Assembly (NCBI RefSeq): GCF_036636695.1
Contig: NZ_JAVWNW010000006.1
DNA length: 64,000 nucleotides
Strand: one strand, 5' to 3'
DNA from: Anaerorhabdus sp036636695
GTDB taxonomy: Bacteria > Bacillota_I > Bacilli_A > Erysipelotrichales > Erysipelotrichaceae
Under the pieces are notes generated by a model that saw only the letters and a list, made by a program, of their open reading frames with translations, was not told the origin of the DNA and did no database searches. A program made the position numbers and the translations under genes. Shown in pieces: positions 41,231-49,900 of this stretch (the stretch's first letter is position 1; each line of letters opens with the position of its first letter).

Positions 41231-42640
41231 TTACACCACTGTGTCATTAAAATATTTTTTGTTTAGTTCTTCAGTAAAAATAAGTCCCTTATCTGTGTTG
41301 ATACTAATTCTTGCAGGTATATCTATTCCATGTTCAAAAAGTTGTTTTGTCATTTCCATAACATAACATTGATTAATAAAACATCCAATTGATGTTCCCA
41401 CATAGCCTACATCAAATTTTCCTACTTTCATCAACAATTGATTTTTTGGGCAACAATTATCGATGACCACATCAACATTTTGATAAAGTGGATGTTCACT
41501 GCATGTGTCTGCATATTTTTTGTTTGTATGTAGAATGAGTTTACAATTTTTTTCTTTTGCAAGGACAACAAGTCTTCGCATTGCATTCTCATTTGCAGAT
41601 TGACTAATCAAAAACAGGACATCCTTTTCATTCAACTCAACAGACCGAAGCAATGCATCAGCGTATTCACTTATATTGGCATACAGTGTTGCTTTTTTTA
41701 CACCATCATATAATTGTATATCGATATTTTGTGAAACCAAAGAACGATTACACATGATTGTCCCTGCACGTGAATGAATTTCTTCCACAAGGGTATGATC
41801 ATGCACCATACCGAACATCATATTTCTTCCTTCCGCCATCACACATTGAACTGATAGTGCTGCGGCTTGTTGAATATTTTCAAGTTGTGTCGCAAATACT
41901 TCTTTAAGTACTTTCATGTAATCTTTATAGTATGTATTTAAATTTTCAAGCATTGCTTCTTTATGAATCACCTTACATCGTGCATAATTTCCATTGCGTA
42001 CATCTTCTGGTGTGCAATTACTTGCGTGTAAAACCGTCGCAAAGCATACATTCAAACCTTGAAGAATGAATGTTCCTACTCCATTCGATGTAGGACCTTG
42101 TTTCTTACCATTCACTGTTTCAAAAGCAGCATCACCATCTTCTCCACAATTATCAATTATATAGTCTGCAAACTCAACCATTTTCTTGCCACATGAATGG
42201 CGTGCAGATACTGTCGATGTTTGCTTCATATTTGTATGTGCAATAAGTGTAATTCCATTTTCTTTACACCGTTTTGCCAACTCAACTACAACTCCATTTG
42301 TTCCAGAGTTCGAAATTAACCAAAGCACATCTCCTTGTTTTAAGTCCATCATTGAATAAAATACCTCTGCAAATGCTTCAGTTCTTTCTATATATCCTGC
42401 CTTTAATGGTGGACCAAATAAATCTTGTGGATTATAGGACTCTATAAAATTGAAACCCCCTACTAAATCTAACATTTCTTCCGCTAACTCATGTCCATGT
42501 CCTGCACCATAAATTACAACACGATTTCCTCGAGCAACACGATCTAAAATCAATTCTGCTAACTCTGGTAAAATCTTGAACTGTGTTTCAAAAACTTTTG
42601 AAATAATTGATTCTACAAAGCTACCATATAATTTAAGCAT
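41231..42640 (-). CDS. Double SIS-domain (sugar isomerase-like) protein
   Basis: A 469-residue protein with two SIS modules. The first (about 1-240) has VVIYGAGHGHELAEEML and LISNSGTNGVVVELA; the second (about 245-469) has RNMMFGMVHDHTLVEEIH and LFLISQSANENAMRRLV. SIS domains bind phosphosugars and isomerise ketose- and aldose-phosphates or remove amino groups (as in GlmS, AgaS). No catalytic site can be confirmed by eye. Between the IIA and IIB genes of a PTS with sulfatases, it is likely to process the imported (amino)sugar phosphate. Confidence 0.85.
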   Translation of the reverse strand: MLKLYGSFVESIISKVFETQFKILPELAELILDRVARGNRVVIYGAGHGHELAEEMLDLVGGFNFIESYNPQDLFGPPLKAGYIERTEAFAEVFYSMMDLKQGDVLWLISNSGTNGVVVELAKRCKENGITLIAHTNMKQTSTVSARHSCGKKMVEFADYIIDNCGEDGDAAFETVNGKKQGPTSNGVGTFILQGLNVCFATVLHASNCTPEDVRNGNYARCKVIHKEAMLENLNTYYKDYMKVLKEVFATQLENIQQAAALSVQCVMAEGRNMMFGMVHDHTLVEEIHSRAGTIMCNRSLVSQNIDIQLYDGVKKATLYANISEYADALLRSVELNEKDVLFLISQSANENAMRRLVVLAKEKNCKLILHTNKKYADTCSEHPLYQNVDVVIDNCCPKNQLLMKVGKFDVGYVGTSIGCFINQCYVMEMTKQLFEHGIDIPARISINTDKGLIFTEELNKKYFNDTVV

Positions 42641-42649
42641 ATTATCTCC

Positions 42650-43069
42650 TCATTCATCTATATCGGTATTATTTTGTTGCATTAAATCATTCACAAGAAC
42701 TAATCCTTCTTTCGCTTCACTAATACATAGTCGACAATCATCTATTGTGATTTCACGGTCTTGAGCTATCATCGCAAGTTGTAGCAGCATTGGAAGATTC
42801 ATTCCAGCTAAGATATATGTTTTTGGTCTATTTAAGTATGTCATCATTTTTTGATTAACACTTCCACCAGAAATATCTGAACAAATTAATAATTCATCTT
42901 CTTCTGCCACAGTATCCATGAACGCTGCAATCATTTCATCAATATTATCATTCCCATTTGTGTAGGCACTGATTGCATGAAAAGGATGATTCTCTCCTAG
43001 AAACAGTTTCAATGTATCCGCAATTCCAATCGCGAAATTGCCATGACTAATTATTAAATATTTTTTCAT
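42650..43069 (-). CDS. Mannose-family PTS EIIA (second system)
   Basis: A 139-residue EIIA: YLIISHGNFAIGIADTLKLFLG carries the phospho-His at about residue 9, and LLICSDISGGSVNQKMMTYL is the second conserved block. It overlaps the end of sulfatase 2 by 4 bp and precedes the SIS gene by 9 bp. It phosphorylates the IIB encoded two genes on. Confidence 0.94.
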   Translation of the reverse strand: MKKYLIISHGNFAIGIADTLKLFLGENHPFHAISAYTNGNDNIDEMIAAFMDTVAEEDELLICSDISGGSVNQKMMTYLNRPKTYILAGMNLPMLLQLAMIAQDREITIDDCRLCISEAKEGLVLVNDLMQQNNTDIDE

Positions 43070-44439
43070 AATCCTCTCCCCCTAGAATCATAATCATCTG
43101 GATTTTTACTTGATGCCTGTAGACACGTTTTGGTATTTACTTTGTAATGTGGATAGAAAGCTAATTCTCCATGAAGAAGTGGATCATTTGTCTTTTCCAT
43201 ATTTTCTTTCAATACTTTTCTGAGATGCTTTACAACCTCTTGTACATCATCCCTATCAATAATATTATTGACTTCATTAGGATCGTAATAACAATCATAT
43301 ACCGCTTCCATTGGCTTAGTAATATCTCTTAATCCATGTTCCATCAAAAAATCTTTTGGTTCTGACTCATCAATATTTGATAAGTTTAATTTTTTCCATG
43401 TTTCATCAAAGTAACGAATATATTTATAACGCTTATTTCGAACACAGCGAATTGGTTCATAAGATGTATGATAGTTTACTTCTGCAAATACTTCATCATG
43501 AATTTTTGAATTACTATCAATTAAACTAATCGCAAATGATTTTCCTTCTAAATAATCTGGTTTTTCAATCTCAAGCAAATCGCAAATTGTAGGAAATAAA
43601 TCGATTTGAGATACAAGCTCATCCACTACAGTTCCATTTCCAATCTTAGGATGTCTAAGAATGAAACTTATTCCCATGCCATCATCTTTCAAATTACATT
43701 TATGAAAAGGTAATGGTGCTCCATGATCAGTCGTGAATACTAAAATCGTATTATCATAGATTCCTTTTTCTTTCAATGCATCCACAATTCTTTTCACATT
43801 TCTATCTGCATATTGAGCAGTGGTCATATACTGCGCTTGATCATGACGATTCCCCACATTCGATACAGAAGGAAATTCTGGCTTTACATAACGTTCATCA
43901 ATATTACTGGCTACCTCAATCGGATATGGACGATGGGTAGAATGCATGCCATAACTCAACATGAACGGTTTTGTTGTATCAACTGATTCTAACCATTTTG
44001 ATGCTGCTATTGCATTTGCTTCATCCCATAAGTGTAAGTCTTCTTTTTCATATATGTTTGATGATGTGGTAAGTACTGATTGATATCCTAATTTTTTAAT
44101 TGCATCTTCATCTAAATCTAGGTACCATCCTACCTCATGTTGAATTCCGCTAATCGCAGTTTGATAACCATGACTTGCAAGGTATGATGCTAAATGTTTT
44201 TCTGGATTTATTAATGAGAATCCACGTTGTGCCAATCCTAACATACCATTTTGATGAGGGTATACCCCCGTTAACATTGCTGCTCTACTTGGCGAACATG
44301 TCGGACTACAACAGAATGCTTGAGTAAAAAGTGTCCCTTCTTTTGCAAGTTCTTTTAGGTTTGGTGTTGGAACATCAAACCCATATGGGCTTATCATTCT
44401 ACCAGTATCATGTGTATTGATATAAACAAAATTATACAT
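43066..44439 (-). CDS. Cytoplasmic type I sulfatase, copy 2
   Basis: A 457-residue alkaline-phosphatase-superfamily sulfatase. CSPSRAAMLTG holds the Cys (about residue 48) that is converted to formylglycine, in the sulfatase signature C-x-P-S-R. VFTTDHGAPLP is the C-terminal metal motif. There is no signal peptide, so it acts in the cytoplasm. Its stop overlaps the EIIA start and it follows the PHP/DUF3604-like gene by 3 bp. It presumably removes a sulfate ester from a PTS-imported sugar. The maturase (anSME or FGE) is not encoded in the window. Confidence 0.92.
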   Translation of the reverse strand: MYNFVYINTHDTGRMISPYGFDVPTPNLKELAKEGTLFTQAFCCSPTCSPSRAAMLTGVYPHQNGMLGLAQRGFSLINPEKHLASYLASHGYQTAISGIQHEVGWYLDLDEDAIKKLGYQSVLTTSSNIYEKEDLHLWDEANAIAASKWLESVDTTKPFMLSYGMHSTHRPYPIEVASNIDERYVKPEFPSVSNVGNRHDQAQYMTTAQYADRNVKRIVDALKEKGIYDNTILVFTTDHGAPLPFHKCNLKDDGMGISFILRHPKIGNGTVVDELVSQIDLFPTICDLLEIEKPDYLEGKSFAISLIDSNSKIHDEVFAEVNYHTSYEPIRCVRNKRYKYIRYFDETWKKLNLSNIDESEPKDFLMEHGLRDITKPMEAVYDCYYDPNEVNNIIDRDDVQEVVKHLRKVLKENMEKTNDPLLHGELAFYPHYKVNTKTCLQASSKNPDDYDSRGRGL

Positions 44440-44442
44440 AAT

Positions 44443-45978
44443 TTACTCCTTGTCTATGAAGATGGGTGATGACCATGCTACTGAACCATTTTTTTGCCAT
44501 ATACGAACACGCACTTGAGAACATTTTGTTGTATCAATTTCCTTTTCAACACTTCTTGTATATGCATCTTCCGGAACTGCTTGATTGATTTTTATCTTGT
44601 AACAATTGTGCCACCAAGAATCTGAACGATAGTATTCTTCGAAGTTGAATCTATCTTTCAATAAGTTCGATACTTCATCAAGAAGTGAAAATAATTGACT
44701 TGTATAAAGGATATCTCTAATTTTTAATTCATACTCAGTGCCATCAATTATCAGTTTTACGCTTGAATCAATATCGTCTTCAATTTCAAAAATGAATCCT
44801 TCTGTTGTAACTGCACTTGGCCCCATCCATTTTCCTGATGCAGTAGTTTTGTAAGTTGTTATATCGAAGTCACAAGAACTATCTGTTACGTTCTTTAAAT
44901 CTTGTCCAAATGTACTCCAGCATTTCTCTATAGATATTAATTTACCTTGTGTATGCAATGACCCTGACCACTTTCTTGATTCAATGTCCGGAAATATTCT
45001 TCTATCTGGTCCCCATCCTAATTCAAGTTGGAATTTAAACCGAATTTTTCCTTTTAACTCATTTCTTTCCCACGTTGAAGTATGTGGAATCATTTCAGTT
45101 ACGATATTATCCTCAATAATTTCAATACGATCAATTGCATTACTTCCTTTGACATTTAATTTTAATTTTGCATTTTTGTTTTCTTTAACCGATGAACCCA
45201 TTGATACACCATCAAGTGTATAGTCCAATTCAATACGGTCTTTACTTACACCGTAAACACGCTTATTTATAAATGCATCCCAAATATCATCTTTTGAATT
45301 ACTCTTCGAAAGAACTGCACAATAACCAAATCCGTAGACCGCTGGGCAACTGTGATTATCGCCAGCTGCAATGACTCCAAAACGATGTCCCTTTTCCCAT
45401 CCGCGTTCAACACATGTAACACCTGTTCTTGGCCCCATGTGAATATGACGATTCATTTCTAGTGGTCCATTGTCATTTTCACTTGAACCGTGTGATGAAT
45501 AAATTTCTACAAATGGTGAAAATTTATCATTCTGTGTATTCCAGTTTTTACCTCGATGTCCTTCTTGATATGCTAGGTGGTGTGGAATTCCAATTGCATC
45601 TACGTTTTTATATACTTCAACTAAATCTTCGTAGCGAAGTGGATATTCCATCTGTTGTTTATTGTCTTTGAAAAATACATTATGATCTCCATCTTTACCT
45701 GCACCTTGCCATTCATAACCCATGAACATTGGAAATCCTTCACCATTGATTTTATCTGTGAATTCTCGAATATAATCCCAGTCTTTTTGAATATCATCGA
45801 ATGGATAACGATCTTCAACTCCAAGCCCCGAATCATCTTTTTTCATATAATATGGATAATACGCAAACGGCCAAAAATCCATTGTTTTTTTAATTTGCTC
45901 AGCCCACTGTGGTAATTCTTTAATAACTTCATGATGCAAGTTACTATGCATATCTGTCCATAAAATTTTATATTTCAT
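44443..45978 (-). CDS. PHP/DUF3604-like metallo-phosphoesterase-fold protein
   Basis: From MKYKILWTDMHSNLHHEV the protein has 511 residues; GGAGAGAAGG precedes this ATG, so the longer frame upstream is not used. The N-terminal half has PHP-like metal-ligand patterns: TDMHSNLHHE, GYEWQ, PHHLAY, EIYSSHGSSE and AAGDNHSCPAV. It resembles DUF3604 proteins, here without a signal peptide. The second half has beta-rich domains (around YTLDGVSMGSSVKENKN) typical of DUF3604 tails. It lies between two sulfatase genes with 10-bp and 3-bp junctions. A hydrolase for a sulfated or phosphorylated carbohydrate is inference; it is rarely described in PTS loci. Confidence 0.65.
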   Translation of the reverse strand: MKYKILWTDMHSNLHHEVIKELPQWAEQIKKTMDFWPFAYYPYYMKKDDSGLGVEDRYPFDDIQKDWDYIREFTDKINGEGFPMFMGYEWQGAGKDGDHNVFFKDNKQQMEYPLRYEDLVEVYKNVDAIGIPHHLAYQEGHRGKNWNTQNDKFSPFVEIYSSHGSSENDNGPLEMNRHIHMGPRTGVTCVERGWEKGHRFGVIAAGDNHSCPAVYGFGYCAVLSKSNSKDDIWDAFINKRVYGVSKDRIELDYTLDGVSMGSSVKENKNAKLKLNVKGSNAIDRIEIIEDNIVTEMIPHTSTWERNELKGKIRFKFQLELGWGPDRRIFPDIESRKWSGSLHTQGKLISIEKCWSTFGQDLKNVTDSSCDFDITTYKTTASGKWMGPSAVTTEGFIFEIEDDIDSSVKLIIDGTEYELKIRDILYTSQLFSLLDEVSNLLKDRFNFEEYYRSDSWWHNCYKIKINQAVPEDAYTRSVEKEIDTTKCSQVRVRIWQKNGSVAWSSPIFIDKE

Positions 45979-47287
45979 ATCCTTCTCTCCTTTTTGGCTT
46001 TTTTGTGCATCCTGAATGAATGTGATAGCGAATCCAATCTTGTGGATTATTGTCATTTGTCCATTTACGATTCTTTATTACTTCATTTTGTTTAATCGTA
46101 TATTTTTCAAAAACATCCTTTTCATCAACGAAATATTTTCTCATTATTTTTATTCTATCGAAATCTTCTTTTACTTCACTATCTAGATAAACAAGCTTTA
46201 GACCATCGCTGTACTTTATTAGTTTGTAACCTTGAAAGATAACTGCTTGTATAAGTTGTGGATTTTCATTACCAATCATACTAGTAATTCGTATTGGTTT
46301 TTGTTCTTCAAATACCGTTGTATCATGTTCAATATCTGCGTATGCTAGAATTGTTTGGTGGAGATTTAGGAGTGATACTCCATGAGTAAATACATGTGCT
46401 GATTTCGATTTATCAACAATTGTTAATGGAATCATAATTGATTCATCATACATTGTTTTTTTCCCAAACAACTTTCGTTTACCTAATTGATCACCATGAT
46501 CGGATGTATAAATAAAGATTTTATTTTTACAGTGTTTATAAATTTCACCAATCATATTATCCAATTTTTCAATTAATCCATAATAGCTACTACGAACATA
46601 TTTAAGCGTACTTTCACTCGCATCCATTTGCATATCTTGATAACATTCATCACTAGTATCAAAATAGTTATTTGTGTCTACAATCTTATCGAAGTAATGA
46701 TCAAAATACTTTTTTTCGACACAATAAGGAAAATGTGGTCCATAGAATCCAATTACTAAGAAAAGTGGTCTATCTTCTTTTTCTTCTAGAATTTCTAAAC
46801 TCTTCTTCAATACCGTTTCATCAAATGATTGAACAGGTGAAGGTCCATATCCAAATTCCTTTAAGCAGCCATTCATCTGCATCGTTCCTTGAAATGCACC
46901 CAGGTCATTTCTTTTTTGACTCCACCATTGCGTCGTGATGTCACCTACATATCTTTCTTCAAAGCCATGATATTGATCATGCCCTTTAAAATGCATTCGT
47001 CCAACAAGAACCGTTCGATATCCTGCACCTTTCAGTTTTGATGCAAGTGTTTCTTGTTCTGAATCTAATATTTGATCATTGTTATAGATTCCTAATTCGT
47101 GTGGTTCTTTTCCACTTAGAAATGACATCCTAGATGGAACACACAGTGGATTATTGCAATACGCATTTGTAAATACTTGGGCCTCTTCATTTATTGCATC
47201 AAGACATGGAGTTTGAATGATTGAATTATAACTTGATGTAATACATCCACTATGTTGATCTGATAGTACTAATACGATATCTTTCAT
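45968..47287 (-). CDS. Cytoplasmic type I sulfatase, copy 1
   Basis: From MKDIVLVLSDQHSG the protein has 439 residues. SDQH at residues 9-12 is the N-terminal metal site, CVPSRMSFLSG holds the Cys (about residue 49) for formylglycine conversion, and IYTSDHGDQLG is the second metal site. No signal peptide is visible. It is only distantly similar to sulfatase 2, so the two probably act on different positions or linkages. The gene follows IID after an 85-bp gap that contains a terminator-like hairpin, and overlaps the PHP-like gene by 11 bp. Confidence 0.93.
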   Translation of the reverse strand: MKDIVLVLSDQHSGCITSSYNSIIQTPCLDAINEEAQVFTNAYCNNPLCVPSRMSFLSGKEPHELGIYNNDQILDSEQETLASKLKGAGYRTVLVGRMHFKGHDQYHGFEERYVGDITTQWWSQKRNDLGAFQGTMQMNGCLKEFGYGPSPVQSFDETVLKKSLEILEEKEDRPLFLVIGFYGPHFPYCVEKKYFDHYFDKIVDTNNYFDTSDECYQDMQMDASESTLKYVRSSYYGLIEKLDNMIGEIYKHCKNKIFIYTSDHGDQLGKRKLFGKKTMYDESIMIPLTIVDKSKSAHVFTHGVSLLNLHQTILAYADIEHDTTVFEEQKPIRITSMIGNENPQLIQAVIFQGYKLIKYSDGLKLVYLDSEVKEDFDRIKIMRKYFVDEKDVFEKYTIKQNEVIKNRKWTNDNNPQDWIRYHIHSGCTKKPKRREGYEI

Positions 47288-47333
47288 ACATTCCCCTTTC
47301 AACTTTTTCCTTAGTGAAACAAAATGATTCATT

Positions 47334-47364
47334 AAGGAAAAAGATAGAAGTTGCCTTCTATCTT
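47334..47364 (-). terminator. Intra-operon terminator-like hairpin between IID and sulfatase
   Basis: AAGATAGAAG, GCAA, CTTCTATCTT and TTTCC on the minus strand, 9 bp after the IID stop. It would partly end transcription after the permease genes and set a IIC-IID to sulfatase ratio. Confidence 0.7.
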
Positions 47365-47372
47365 TCTTGAGA

Positions 47373-48179
47373 CTACATTACGCCTAAATATACAAGAATG
47401 ATAACAATGACAAGTAGTACTAATAATGCTTTAATTGCTGACCAACCTTTACGTTGATATAGCCACCACAGTCCAATAGTCAAACATAATGGCAATAATC
47501 CTGGCATGATTTGATCAAGAATTGATTGAATATTAATAACTAAATCTCCTGATACATACTCAAATGCAATTGGTACTTTAACAGTTGTCGCAGTAATACC
47601 ACCAACAGTAATCAATCCGACCACACCTAGTGTTGTTGTAACGATTTCTGTGATTTTTGGAGTAATCAAGTTAAGAGCATTTAATCCTAATTCATATCCC
47701 TTCATGAATAAACCATATTTCATGAATACAGGAACAGCAGCATGAAATATTAAGAAGAAGAAAACACCTAACAATGAACCATTTGAACTCAAGCCAATCG
47801 CAATTGAAGCTACAATTGATGCATATGTTGCGCCAATTAATGAATCTCCAATCCCTGCAAATGGTCCCATTAATGCTGTCTTTGTACCTAAGATCATTTC
47901 TTCAGTTACATCCTCACCATTTGACATACCTTCTTCAAGTCCTAAGATAACCCCTGGGATAATTGAACCTAGAGTTGGTTCCGTATTATAAAAGTTCATA
48001 TGTCTTTCTAATGCTTTAATGTAATCTTCTTTATTGGGATAAAGTTGTTTAAGCGGTTTGCTTAAGATATGACAGAACGCAAGCCCCATCATTCTTTCAT
48101 AGTTTTGTGCACAGTGATGGAAAAATACGTTTGTCCATGCCGCTTTTTGAACATCTTTTTTAGTTATTTTATTCGTCAT
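47373..48179 (-). CDS. Mannose-family PTS EIID (second system)
   Basis: From MTNKITKKDVQKAAWTNVF the protein has 268 residues. It has the EIID start WTNVFFHHCAQNYERMMGLAFCHIL, GPFAGIGDSLIGAT in the middle, and C-terminal membrane helices. Its ATG lies inside the last codons of IIC (behind GGAGGAGACGACT), so it is translationally coupled. With IIC it forms the transport channel. Confidence 0.94.
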   Translation of the reverse strand: MTNKITKKDVQKAAWTNVFFHHCAQNYERMMGLAFCHILSKPLKQLYPNKEDYIKALERHMNFYNTEPTLGSIIPGVILGLEEGMSNGEDVTEEMILGTKTALMGPFAGIGDSLIGATYASIVASIAIGLSSNGSLLGVFFFLIFHAAVPVFMKYGLFMKGYELGLNALNLITPKITEIVTTTLGVVGLITVGGITATTVKVPIAFEYVSGDLVINIQSILDQIMPGLLPLCLTIGLWWLYQRKGWSAIKALLVLLVIVIILVYLGVM

Positions 48180-48993
48180 AGTCGTCTCCTCCATTGTTTG
48201 CGGTTGTTGTAGTTTTGTTACCTAATCCACCTTTAAGTTCATTTCCATAACGTGCAACTACAAATAAAATCGCAACACCTACACCAAACATAGTTAATGA
48301 AACAATATTGAATGATGTTCCAATGATTAGGACAAACCCCATAATGAAGAAGCCAATCATCCATTCTTTACCACGAACAACAATATATTGTAGTAACATT
48401 GCAAATCCAATTGCTGGTAAGATTTTACCCATGATTGATAATGCCTTAATTATTTGTGCTGGTAACATGCTAATCATGCCTTCAACAAAACTAACTCCTA
48501 AATAATTAGCCATTGTATAAATTGTTACATAGATCAAGAATGTTGGAACTTGAGCTAGATACTGTGCGCGGGCAATTCCATTGCAGTCACCTTTTGCAGC
48601 TGCTTTATCTCCTAAATGTGGAAAATATGAGTTAAATGTCATACACAATTGAAATAAAGCAACACCCATAAGACCCAATGGTACCGCAAGTGCAATAGCA
48701 CCTTCAACGCCTGTTCCTGATGCAATTGCTAAAGATCCACCGATAAATGTCGCAAACCCTCGGTCAGATGGAAGTGCTCCACCTGGCTGAATAACACCAA
48801 GATACATTGCTTGTAGTGCTACTCCTACTGCTAATCCTTCTGGAACTTTACCAAACATAACACCCATTATTGTACATGCTACGATTGGTTGGCCAATTCC
48901 GTTAAATCCTCCTGATTGACCGAAAAACCATGGCGTACGATTAACACCAAAATATCCAAGAATGCCAATCATAAACGCTTGCCATAATGCCAT
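48169..48993 (-). CDS. Mannose-family PTS EIIC (second system)
   Basis: From MALWQAFMIGILGYFG the protein has 274 residues; AAGGAGGATAAATTT precedes the ATG, which excludes the longer upstream frame. It is a polytopic EIIC of the mannose/sorbose family with GVALQAMYLGVIQPGGALPSDRG and ALAVPLGLMGVALFQ. The C-terminus is a polar Gly/Asn/Asp tail that overlaps IID. First gene of the PTS-sulfatase-PHP-SIS operon, divergent from a GntR/UTRA regulator. Confidence 0.94.
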   Translation of the reverse strand: MALWQAFMIGILGYFGVNRTPWFFGQSGGFNGIGQPIVACTIMGVMFGKVPEGLAVGVALQAMYLGVIQPGGALPSDRGFATFIGGSLAIASGTGVEGAIALAVPLGLMGVALFQLCMTFNSYFPHLGDKAAAKGDCNGIARAQYLAQVPTFLIYVTIYTMANYLGVSFVEGMISMLPAQIIKALSIMGKILPAIGFAMLLQYIVVRGKEWMIGFFIMGFVLIIGTSFNIVSLTMFGVGVAILFVVARYGNELKGGLGNKTTTTANNGGDDYDE

Positions 48994-49043
48994 AAATTTA
49001 TCCTCCTTATTTCTTTCTTCTACATCATAGATGACGCAAAAAT

Positions 49044-49093
49044 AAGTTGTCAATACAAATTAGAAGTTGTATTATATGTTTATAAAAAGTTGT
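49044..49093. promoter_or_regulatory. Three direct AAGTTGT repeats including a palindrome, between PTS operon and GntR gene
   Basis: AAGTTGT occurs at 49044, 49064 and 49087, 20 and 23 bp apart. The middle one is part of the inverted repeat AATACAA-N8-TTGTATT (49052-49073). This spacing puts the copies on nearly the same helical face and suits a dimeric GntR-family repressor controlling both divergent promoters. Confidence 0.55.
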
Positions 49094-49141
49094 ACTATCA
49101 TTTATTGCAACTATGTGGAATTCCAATACAAGGAGGTCATT

Positions 49142-49861
49142 ATGCCAGAAAATAATAGAAAAATCCCAAAATACCAAATCATCGAAAATGATATAATCGA
49201 TAAAATCAACACAGGTATTTATTCTACGAATGATTCGCTTCCCACCGAACTCGAACTTTCAGAAAAATATCAATGTTCTCGTGTCACAGTTCGCCAAGCT
49301 TTAAGCAATCTTGCCTATCGAGGCTATATCATAAAAAATCAAGGTAGTGGTTCTTATGTCAATAAATCGAACACTATCCAAAGAACGCCTATCATTAAAA
49401 GTTTTACTGAAGAAATGGATGACTTGGGAAAAACCGCAAGTAGTAAAGTACTTACCTTCAATATCACAACTGCTGGAAGTACCATGGCTAATATCCTCGG
49501 TATTCATGAAAATGATCAAATCTATTATATTGAACGCATTCGTTTTGCGGATGGAATGCCGATGTTATTTGAAAAAACATTCATGGCTATTGACCTACAT
49601 CCTGAAATCTCATTAAAGGTACTTCAAGGTTCTAAATATCGTTATGCTGAAGAACATGGCTTTACGATTGATTGGGCCTACCAAAACATTACCCCTATAT
49701 ATCCGCCTGATTATATTGCTCAGGAGCTAAAAATTTCGACAAATCAATCGATTCTTCGTGTCGCTAATACTACTTATACTCCCGAAGGTATCGTCTTCGA
49801 TTATACAGAATTATATTTAAATACTGAGGTTTATCAATTAAACATAATAAAAAGAAGATAA
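49142..49861 (+). CDS. GntR-family (HutC/UTRA) transcriptional regulator
   Basis: From MPENNRKIPKYQIIE the protein has 239 residues; CAAGGAGGTCATT precedes it. The N-terminal GntR winged helix has LPTELELSEKYQCSRVTVRQALSNL and GSGSYVNK. The C-terminal UTRA effector domain has YIERIRFADGMPMLFEKTF and the terminal FDYTELYLNTEVYQLNI. UTRA regulators commonly bind sugar phosphates and repress PTS loci. It faces the PTS-sulfatase operon across repeat-rich DNA and is its likely regulator. Confidence 0.93.
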   Translation: MPENNRKIPKYQIIENDIIDKINTGIYSTNDSLPTELELSEKYQCSRVTVRQALSNLAYRGYIIKNQGSGSYVNKSNTIQRTPIIKSFTEEMDDLGKTASSKVLTFNITTAGSTMANILGIHENDQIYYIERIRFADGMPMLFEKTFMAIDLHPEISLKVLQGSKYRYAEEHGFTIDWAYQNITPIYPPDYIAQELKISTNQSILRVANTTYTPEGIVFDYTELYLNTEVYQLNIIKRR

Positions 49862-49869
49862 AAGTAAAA

Positions 49870-49900
49870 AAGACATTCCTAATCAATAGGAACGTCTTCT
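49870..49900. terminator. Bidirectional terminator
   Basis: AAGAC-TTCCTA and TAGGAA-GTCTT with one mismatch, flanked by A and T runs, between convergent GntR and DUF308-type genes. Confidence 0.8.
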
